Shown here: in pieces, positions 58,168 through 64,000 of the stretch
Position numbering within the stretch: position 1 is the stretch's first letter
How the letters are laid out: every line of letters starts with the position of its first letter
NCBI GenBank assembly: GCA_020635535.1
Contig: JACJZP010000006.1
Coordinates: 96,127 to 160,126 of the forward strand
Source: Flavobacteriales bacterium
GTDB taxonomy: Bacteria > Bacteroidota > Bacteroidia > UBA10329
Length of the DNA: 64,000 bases
Reading direction: 5' to 3'
Translations under genes and position numbers: made by a program
The notes under the pieces: generated by a model
Databases searched by the model: none
What the model saw: the letters and a program-made list of their open reading frames with translations, nothing else
What the model was told of the DNA's origin: nothing

Positions 58168-59421
58168 ATGGAGCTAAAACGCGCAGTAATTACAGGTATG
58201 GGGGCTCTAACGCCCATTGGCAATACGCTTGAAGCGTACTGGGCCAACCTGATTGCGGGCAAAAGCGGTGCAGCTGCAATTACCCATTTTGATGCTTCGA
58301 AGTTTAAAACGCAGTTTGCCTGTGAGGTGAAAAACTTCGACCCTGAAGAACATTTTGACCGTAAGGAAGCCCGTAAACTCGACCCATTTGCACAATATGC
58401 GCTGGTAAGTGCTACCGAGGCTTGGGTAGACTCTGGTTTGGATGAGAACACCATAAACCACGACCGTGCGGGTGTTATCTGGGGCTCTGGAATTGGAGGA
58501 TTAAAGACCTTCTATGATGAGTGCACCGAGTTTGCCTCGGGCGATGGAACGCCACGGTTCAACCCGTTCTTCATTCCGAAGATGATCGCTGACATAGCCG
58601 CTGGTCATATATCAATGAAATGGAATTTACGTGGACCTAATTTCACCACCGTTTCTGCATGTGCTTCATCTACCAATTCGCTGATTGATTCTTTCAACTA
58701 TATCCGATTGGGAAAGGCTGACATCTTCGTTACCGGAGGTTCTGAAGCTGCAGTAACCCAGGCCGGAGTTGGCGGTTTCAACGCCATGAAAGCTCTTTCG
58801 CAGCGTAACGATTCGCCTGAAACGGCTTCGCGTCCATTTGACCTTGACCGAGATGGCTTTGTGCTTGGTGAAGGCGCAGGATGCTTAATTGTTGAAGAAT
58901 TGGAGCATGCATTGGCAAGAGGAGCCAAGATCTATGCTGAGATTGTTGGTGGCGGCATGAGTGCTGATGCACACCACATCACAGCCCCGCATCCTGAAGG
59001 ATTGGGTGCCATGAACGTAATGCGAGCTGCACTGGAAGATGCTGGAATGGGTCCTGCGGAAATTGATTACATCAACGTCCACGGAACAAGCACGCCACTT
59101 GGTGATATTGCGGAATCGAAAGCCATCATGGAAGTATTCGGTGAGCAGGCTTTCAACATGAACATCAGTTCCACCAAATCAATGACGGGCCACTTGCTTG
59201 GTGCTGCTGGAGCAATTGAAACAATTGCTTCGGTAATGGCTGTAAAGCATGATATCGTTCCGCCAACGATCAACCATTTTACCGATGATCCGGAATTCAA
59301 CCCAAAACTGAATTTCACATTCAATAAGGCACAACAGCGGACCGTTAATGCCGCTCTCAGCAATACCTTCGGGTTTGGTGGTCATAATGCATCGGTCATT
59401 GTAAAGAAGTTCGTCAAGTAA
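58168..59421 (+). CDS. fabF: Beta-ketoacyl-ACP synthase II
   Basis: A 417-residue thiolase-fold condensing enzyme that elongates acyl-ACP with malonyl-ACP. The catalytic triad is visible: Cys about 165 in TVSACASSTNS, His about 305 in NVHGTSTPLGD and His about 342 in MTGHLLGAAG. It begins MELKRAVITGMGALTPIGN and ends FGFGGHNASVIVKKF, both standard. Functional partner of the upstream acpP; rnc follows after 11 bp, a common arrangement across bacteria. Confidence 0.97.
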   Translation: MELKRAVITGMGALTPIGNTLEAYWANLIAGKSGAAAITHFDASKFKTQFACEVKNFDPEEHFDRKEARKLDPFAQYALVSATEAWVDSGLDENTINHDRAGVIWGSGIGGLKTFYDECTEFASGDGTPRFNPFFIPKMIADIAAGHISMKWNLRGPNFTTVSACASSTNSLIDSFNYIRLGKADIFVTGGSEAAVTQAGVGGFNAMKALSQRNDSPETASRPFDLDRDGFVLGEGAGCLIVEELEHALARGAKIYAEIVGGGMSADAHHITAPHPEGLGAMNVMRAALEDAGMGPAEIDYINVHGTSTPLGDIAESKAIMEVFGEQAFNMNISSTKSMTGHLLGAAGAIETIASVMAVKHDIVPPTINHFTDDPEFNPKLNFTFNKAQQRTVNAALSNTFGFGGHNASVIVKKFVK

Positions 59422-59432
59422 GCTTATTCCCT

Positions 59433-60152
59433 TTGCTAAACTCACTGCGCAGCTTTTTCGGTCGTAACACGGAACTGGCAGAAGCATTACGGAATCTTCT
59501 TGGATTCAAGCCCAAGAACATTGCAATCTACCGATTGGCTTTGATCCACAGGTCGGCAGGAGAGCGATTGGCAGATGGAACACTTGTTAGTAATGAAAGG
59601 CTGGAATTCTTAGGAGATGCCGTTCTAAGTGCTGTTGTTGCCAAGTACCTTTTTCAGCGTTATCCTTTCGAGGATGAAGGTTTCCTAACTGAGACGCGTT
59701 CCAAAGTGGTGAGCCGAAAAAACCTGAACGCATTGGCCAAAAAGCTTGGTCTTCCTGAGATGGTTCAGAAAAGCAATGAACAGGGCCGAGCAGGTTCTTC
59801 TCTTGGTGGTGATGCCTTGGAGGCCTTAGTGGGCGCTATTTTCCTCGACCGAGGTTTCCCAGTGGCTGAAAACTTCATCCTGAACAGGATGATGGACAAC
59901 TTCATCGATCTGGAAAAGCTCCTTAAAGAAGACGCCAACTTCAAGAGCAAGATCATTGAATGGTGTCAGAAAGAAAAACATGCATTTGAGTTTGACACCG
60001 TGAACGAGGTTAAGGATGGACACCGACCATCATTCACCATTCATCTTAAGGTTGATGGGAAAATTGTTGGCAAGGGAACTGACCGCACAAAAAAACGTGC
60101 AGAGCAGGCCGCTGCTCAGCAAGCCTGTCAGAAATTCAAGCTCCTCGATTAA
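59433..60152 (+). CDS. rnc: Ribonuclease III
   Basis: A 239-residue double-strand-specific endoribonuclease. The catalytic signature NERLEFLGDAVLSA is at about 54-67 and the second acidic motif GGDALEALVGAIFLDRG at about 127-143. The C-terminal dsRNA-binding domain (about 165-235) has HRPSFTIHLKVDGKIVGKG and KKRAEQAAAQQACQKF. The start is a TTG at 59433, 11 bp after fabF; no ATG is available before the conserved region (the next Met is well inside). TTG suggests modest translation. Confidence 0.95.
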   Translation: MLNSLRSFFGRNTELAEALRNLLGFKPKNIAIYRLALIHRSAGERLADGTLVSNERLEFLGDAVLSAVVAKYLFQRYPFEDEGFLTETRSKVVSRKNLNALAKKLGLPEMVQKSNEQGRAGSSLGGDALEALVGAIFLDRGFPVAENFILNRMMDNFIDLEKLLKEDANFKSKIIEWCQKEKHAFEFDTVNEVKDGHRPSFTIHLKVDGKIVGKGTDRTKKRAEQAAAQQACQKFKLLD

Positions 60153-60177
60153 CAAACCATCATTTGTTGGTTATGCG

Positions 60178-60208
60178 TTGTGCTGGCGTGCAATCAATAA
60201 TACCTTTG
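60178..60208 (+). promoter_or_regulatory. Putative sigma-A promoter of the IPExxxVDY gene and pyk
   Basis: TTG (60178-60180) and TACCTTTG (60201-60208) separated by 20 bp match the Bacteroidota consensus. The -7 box ends 10 bp before the ATG at 60219, so the leader would be only a few bases long. Confidence 0.6.
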
Positions 60209-60218
60209 GGATATCCTT

Positions 60219-60686
60219 ATGAAACTGCAAATGACAGACTGGATGCCCTCGAAACCAGACTTTGAGCTGTTTCATGTTTACTGTCACCACAGAGATTACA
60301 GATTGTGTTTTGCCTTGAATGAGCACTTCAATTATTCCCTAAAACGTATTGAAGACTTCCTTGAAGAAGAGGGCAAGCCAGAACTTCCAACCTACGCTCA
60401 GTTCAAGTATAAAGATGGGATTATGCACAAGGAATACTTCATCATTGCAAACCGGCCACTCTTAAAAGAAGTTGTGGCAAATGAAGGTGACCTCTTTCCA
60501 GCAGAACAACCCGAATTACTGATTCCCGAGCTTCCAAAGGTTGATTATTTCTTTCAACTATACGGGCAGTTTGAGGAACATGAGTTGGAAGAAATTGCTG
60601 ATGAGTTGAGTTTGATACCTGTGGTGATAGCTGTACAAAGAGCGGATACCTCTTCATTGAAATCTTACATGAATCTGATGCACTGA
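60219..60686 (+). CDS. IPExxxVDY family protein
   Basis: A 155-residue small cytoplasmic protein of a Bacteroidota-specific family named for its motif; here IPELPKVDY is at about residues 106-114. Other visible parts: FHVYCHHRDYRLCFALNEHF (about 18-37), a charged helix KRIEDFLEEEGK, and the C-terminal EHELEEIADELSLIPVVIAV. Function is unknown. Genes of this family are usually next to pyk and rnc in this phylum, and the same order appears here; pyk starts 1 bp after its stop, so the two are co-expressed. Confidence 0.92.
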   Translation: MKLQMTDWMPSKPDFELFHVYCHHRDYRLCFALNEHFNYSLKRIEDFLEEEGKPELPTYAQFKYKDGIMHKEYFIIANRPLLKEVVANEGDLFPAEQPELLIPELPKVDYFFQLYGQFEEHELEEIADELSLIPVVIAVQRADTSSLKSYMNLMH

Positions 60687-60687
60687 T

Positions 60688-62112
60688 ATGAGCTTCAACA
60701 AGACCAAGATCGTAGCAACCATTGGACCTGCTTCGGCATCGAAAACGGTTCTGAAAGAGATGATTGAGAGCGGCATGACCATTGCCCGACTAAACTTTTC
60801 GCATGGAACACACGATGACCATAGCAAGGTTATTGCCAACATCCGTGAACTGAATGACGAACTGGGACTGCATGTTGGTTTGCTGGCCGACCTTCAAGGT
60901 CCAAAGATCCGTTTGGGAGAGGTGAAAGGCGGTGGCGTTGAAATTCGTAACGGACATCAGCTCACCATCACCACTAAAGAATGTGAAGGCACTGCTGAGA
61001 AAGTCTATCTGAGCTACCCTGAATTCCCGAAGGATGTAACCGAAGGAGACACCATCCTCATCAATGATGGAAAATTGATTCTACAGGTTACAGGCACCAA
61101 CAGAAAAGACGAGGTAACGGCTACCGTAGAGCATGGAGGAATGATGGAATCGCGCAAGGGAGTGAACCTTCCTAACACCAAGATCTCCATGCCATGCCTA
61201 ACTGAAAAGGACCTTGCTGACCTGAATTTTGCTTTGGAACACAAAGTGGAATGGGTCGGGCTTTCCTTTGTAAGAAGCGAAGCGGATATCCTTGAGCTTA
61301 AGGACATCATTAAAAAGCATGGTGCCAGCACAAAAGTTGTCGCCAAGATCGAGAAGCCGGAAGCCGTTAAAGACCTGAACAACATCATTAGAGAGACTGA
61401 CGCGGTAATGGTTGCCCGAGGCGACCTTGGCGTTGAAATACCGATGCAGGAAGTTCCGGTGGTTCAGAAAAGAATTGTTCAGAAGTGCTTGAATGAGGCC
61501 AAACCTGTGATCATTGCCACTCAAATGATGGAAAGCATGATCACCAACCCCGCGCCAACGCGTGCAGAGGTGAATGATGTGGCGAATTCAGTTTTAGATG
61601 GCGCTGATGCGCTGATGCTCAGTGGCGAAACCAGTGTTGGAGCGCATCCGGCATTGGTCATCAAAGCCATGTACAGCATTATCAGACATCTTGAAACCAA
61701 AGGCGATATCTATTACCGAAAACTGAACCCGATAACCAGCATAGATAGAACCATTACGGATTCCATCTGTCAGGCATCAGTAGACCTTGCAGCACAATCT
61801 GATGCAAAGGGAATCATTACAATGACCAATTCGGGTTACACCGCTTTCAAAATCGCCAGCTACCGGCCAAAAGCCAACATTTTCGTGTTCACCGATAACC
61901 GTGCAATTCTGAACATGCTTAGCCTGGTATGGGGCGTACGCGGGTTCTTCTACGACAAGTACGTGAGTACCGACCACACCATTGCGGACCTGAAACTTCG
62001 CCTCAAACGAGAAGGAATGGTTAGGGAGGGCGATCTGGTGATCAACATCGCAAGTATGCCAATTACAGAACGCGGTCATTCCAACATGATGAAGCTGAGT
62101 ATGGTAAGCTGA
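60688..62112 (+). CDS. pyk: Pyruvate kinase
   Basis: A 474-residue glycolytic enzyme converting phosphoenolpyruvate and ADP to pyruvate and ATP. Family motifs: VATIGPASASK (from residue 10), IARLNFSHGTHDDH (about 32-45), LADLQGPKIRLGE (about 65-77), VVAKIEKPEAV (about 215-225), AVMVARGDLGVEIPMQEVP (about 237-255), IIATQMMESMI (about 271-281) and SGETSVGAHP (about 311-320). The C-terminal allosteric domain is complete. It begins 1 bp after the IPExxxVDY gene. Confidence 0.98.
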   Translation: MSFNKTKIVATIGPASASKTVLKEMIESGMTIARLNFSHGTHDDHSKVIANIRELNDELGLHVGLLADLQGPKIRLGEVKGGGVEIRNGHQLTITTKECEGTAEKVYLSYPEFPKDVTEGDTILINDGKLILQVTGTNRKDEVTATVEHGGMMESRKGVNLPNTKISMPCLTEKDLADLNFALEHKVEWVGLSFVRSEADILELKDIIKKHGASTKVVAKIEKPEAVKDLNNIIRETDAVMVARGDLGVEIPMQEVPVVQKRIVQKCLNEAKPVIIATQMMESMITNPAPTRAEVNDVANSVLDGADALMLSGETSVGAHPALVIKAMYSIIRHLETKGDIYYRKLNPITSIDRTITDSICQASVDLAAQSDAKGIITMTNSGYTAFKIASYRPKANIFVFTDNRAILNMLSLVWGVRGFFYDKYVSTDHTIADLKLRLKREGMVREGDLVINIASMPITERGHSNMMKLSMVS

Positions 62113-62128
62113 CGTATGTTGGTTTTCA

Positions 62129-62136
62129 TAGCTTTG
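62129..62136 (+). promoter_or_regulatory. Putative -7 box upstream of the M42 peptidase gene
   Basis: TAGCTTTG matches TAnnTTTG exactly, 22 bp before the ATG at 62159. A TTG at the expected -33 spacing was not found. Confidence 0.45.
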
Positions 62137-62158
62137 CCCTCCGTACAAATCTCAGATC

Positions 62159-63205
62159 ATGGCTATTAACGTTCAATTGCTGGCAGAAATATGTGAAGTT
62201 GCTGGCGCTCCGGGTTACGAAAAACGCATCCGCGATATTGTTTTACGCGAAGTAACCCCGTTGGTTGATGAGGTGAAGGTTGACAACATGGGCAACGTCA
62301 CGGCCATTAAAAAAGGCAAGAAGGACAAGAAAGTGATGATCGGTGCACACATGGACGAGATCAGTTTCATTGTAACGCACATCGAGGATGGTGGCTTTCT
62401 GCGTTTCCACACGCTTGGCGGTTTCGACCCTAAAACGCTGACCGCTCAACGTGTAATCGTTCACGGAAAGAAAGATCTTATCGGTGTAATGGGTTCAAAG
62501 CCGATTCACGTAATGACGCCTGAGGAGCGTACAAAACTCCCGAAGACCACGGATTTCTTTATTGACATGGGAATGTCGAAGGAGGAAGTCTCGAAATATG
62601 TTTCTGTTGGTGATGTGGTTACCCGCGAACGCAAACTCATTGAAATGGGTAATTGCGTGAACTGCAAGAGCATCGACAACCGCGTTTCAGTTTTCATTCT
62701 GATTGAAGCATTGAGAACGTTGGGCGATGTGCCATATGATGTTTATGGTGTTTTCACTGTGCAAGAAGAGATCGGTATCCGCGGAGCGCAGGTTTCGGCT
62801 TTGCAACACCAGCCTGATTTTGGTTTCGGATTAGACACAACAATAGCGTATGATGTTCCGGGCGCGCAAGCACATGAGAAAATCACCGAGCTAGGAAAAG
62901 GCACCGCCATCAAGATCATGGACGCTTCAACCGTTTGCGATTACCGCATGGTGGAATACATGAAGAAAACCGCGGACAAGCACAAAATCGAATGGCAGCC
63001 AGAAGTTTTGACTGCGGGCGGAACAGACACCGCAGCTATTCAGCGATACAGTGCGGGTGGAGCCATTTCGGGCGCTATTTCCATCCCAACGCGCCACATT
63101 CATCAGGTTATTGAAATGGCCGACAAAGGCGACATCGAGAAGAGCATTCTTTTACTTCAGCGCTGCTTAGAGGAGTTGGATACGTTCGATTGGGAGCATC
63201 GCTGA
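62159..63205 (+). CDS. M42 family metallopeptidase (glutamyl/TET-type aminopeptidase)
   Basis: A 348-residue cytoplasmic di-zinc/cobalt aminopeptidase of the M42 family, whose members form large tetrahedral (TET) complexes and trim peptides. Metal-site motifs: GAHMDEISFIV (His about 64), CKSIDNRVS (Asp about 179), the catalytic pair in VQEEIGIRGA (about 202-211), GLDTTIAYDVPG (Asp about 225), and the last ligand in IPTRHIHQVIEM (about 310-321). No signal peptide. It stands between pyk and the convergent antiporter gene (no gap). Confidence 0.95.
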   Translation: MAINVQLLAEICEVAGAPGYEKRIRDIVLREVTPLVDEVKVDNMGNVTAIKKGKKDKKVMIGAHMDEISFIVTHIEDGGFLRFHTLGGFDPKTLTAQRVIVHGKKDLIGVMGSKPIHVMTPEERTKLPKTTDFFIDMGMSKEEVSKYVSVGDVVTRERKLIEMGNCVNCKSIDNRVSVFILIEALRTLGDVPYDVYGVFTVQEEIGIRGAQVSALQHQPDFGFGLDTTIAYDVPGAQAHEKITELGKGTAIKIMDASTVCDYRMVEYMKKTADKHKIEWQPEVLTAGGTDTAAIQRYSAGGAISGAISIPTRHIHQVIEMADKGDIEKSILLLQRCLEELDTFDWEHR

Positions 63206-64000
63206 TCAGCGACCCCCAATCGTCAAATAGCTGATGTACGCCATGTAGGCGAGCAGCAGCAGACCACCTTGCCATTTTTCCAGCGTGTGGCACTTGCCGA
63301 TGAAAAGCAGTCCGAAAAGCACTGCACTACAACCGATGTTGACGAAAATGCTGAAGTTGTCTTCTGGGTTGAAATCCATCGGGCTGATGGTTGCCGAAAG
63401 CCCAAGCACCCAGAAAATGTTGAAGATGTTGGAGCCAATTACGTTTCCAATAGCAAGATCGGTGTTGCCTTTTCGTACAGCAACAACGCCAGTGGCAAGT
63501 TCAGGTAATGAAGTTCCTACTGCCACAATGGTAAACCCAATGAAAGATTCGGAATAACCGAACAATCGCGCCAAGGAAACCGCGCCATCCACAATCCATT
63601 GTCCGCCTAGCACCAAACCAGCAAGGCCGACCAGTAGCATCCCAATCGATTTCCACATGGGTCGCGCATCATGCGTTTCGGGAAGTTCTTCGGTAAGGTT
63701 ATTCTTTCCTAAGCGGAACGTGTAGAACATGAAAAGCACAAAGAGTGCGATGAGGACCAATCCGTCTGCACGGGTTATCATATCGCTCGCATAATTGCCC
63801 GAAATCTGGTCGTTGACCATGTAGCCAAGAATCAGCGCAGCAAAAAGGCTGAATGGAATCTCACGCCAAACGGTGTTCCGTTTTACGCTCAGGTCACGAA
63901 TCATGGCGCTTACACCCAATATGAGCAGAATATTGGCAATGTTGCTACCAACGATGTTGCCAATGGCAAGGCCGTTGTTCCCTTTTACCGAAGCGATAAT
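63206..64000 (-). CDS. Calcium/sodium antiporter, CaCA family (5' end beyond window)
   Basis: The minus-strand frame is open to the window edge. The visible part is 264 codons, so the N-terminus is missing; the internal ATG near 63919 is not the start. The edge-proximal sequence contains GNNGLAIGNIVGSNIANILL, the first alpha-repeat motif, and the C-terminal half has GTSLPELATG and NVIGSNIFNIFWVLG, the second. About eight hydrophobic helices are visible. This pair of inverted repeats identifies a YrbG-type K+-independent Na+/Ca2+ exchanger of the inner membrane. Confidence 0.94.
   Translation of the reverse strand: MIASVKGNNGLAIGNIVGSNIANILLILGVSAMIRDLSVKRNTVWREIPFSLFAALILGYMVNDQISGNYASDMITRADGLVLIALFVLFMFYTFRLGKNNLTEELPETHDARPMWKSIGMLLVGLAGLVLGGQWIVDGAVSLARLFGYSESFIGFTIVAVGTSLPELATGVVAVRKGNTDLAIGNVIGSNIFNIFWVLGLSATISPMDFNPEDNFSIFVNIGCSAVLFGLLFIGKCHTLEKWQGGLLLLAYMAYISYLTIGGR

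Overview
The window comes from a chromosome of a Bacteroidota bacterium, most likely in the Flavobacteriales (Cryomorphaceae/Crocinitomicaceae-like), though the sequence does not fix the family. The evidence is the set of secreted proteins with C-terminal type IX secretion (T9SS) sorting domains of type A and type B, a CarboxypepD_reg/TonB-dependent receptor, DUF6089, DUF5686 and IPExxxVDY family proteins, a short PID-CTERM-like protein, and many upstream boxes matching the Bacteroidota sigma-A -7 consensus TAnnTTTG. No rRNA, CRISPR array, prophage or transposase was seen. One tRNA (Leu, CAG) is present.

Layout. 1-4702 (minus): a tight run of CBS protein, single-POTRA outer-membrane barrel, NAD kinase and two DUF6089 barrels. 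4828-6311 (plus): pdxJ and an alpha/beta hydrolase, closed by a hairpin terminator. 6368-12299 (minus): an operon of a lamin-tail protein, a TonB-dependent receptor and a secreted endonuclease I, suggestive of extracellular DNA use. 12438-12519: tRNA-Leu. 12637-18143: a TPR adenylate cyclase convergent with a 1316-residue surface fibre protein (collagen-like, YadA-like heads, S74 chaperone), then a 729-bp gene-free stretch. 18873-25100: a small barrel protein, a metallophosphoesterase/DUF5686 pair, and a type II sulfide:quinone oxidoreductase with an MDR reductase. 25222-31091: a giant T9SS adhesin-like protein followed by a 58-residue PID-CTERM-like protein. 31119-37521: fatty acid hydroxylase, PQQ sugar dehydrogenase, CocE/NonD hydrolase, an AlkD-like repair protein and a DRGH nuclease. 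37656-42741: a SprB-repeat/PKD T9SS type B protein and a PIF1-like helicase. 42804-45869 (minus): a radical SAM/SPASM protein bracketed by repeat elements, rsmI and an M28 peptidase. 45983-48847: hmgA and hppD (tyrosine breakdown) separated by a four-helix-bundle (S23-type) gene lying between 41-bp imperfect inverted repeats. 48921-54091: a five-gene overlapping operon (GT-C glycosyltransferase, UbiA-type prenyltransferase, DprE1-like oxidase, DprE2-like reductase, HAD phosphatase) that looks like a polyprenyl-phospho-arabinose pathway. 54088-57595 (minus): tsaB, an efflux adaptor and a TolC protein. 57845-63205 (plus): acpP, fabF, rnc, IPExxxVDY protein, pyk and an M42 peptidase. 63206-64000: a partial Ca2+/Na+ antiporter.

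Most genes sit in compact operons with 1-4 bp overlaps. The points I would look at first are the arabinose-lipid operon, the repeat-flanked S23 cassette between hmgA and hppD, the two repeat elements bracketing the radical SAM gene (one supplies the stop codons of two convergent genes), the nuclease/TonB operon, and the long hairpin between acpP and fabF.
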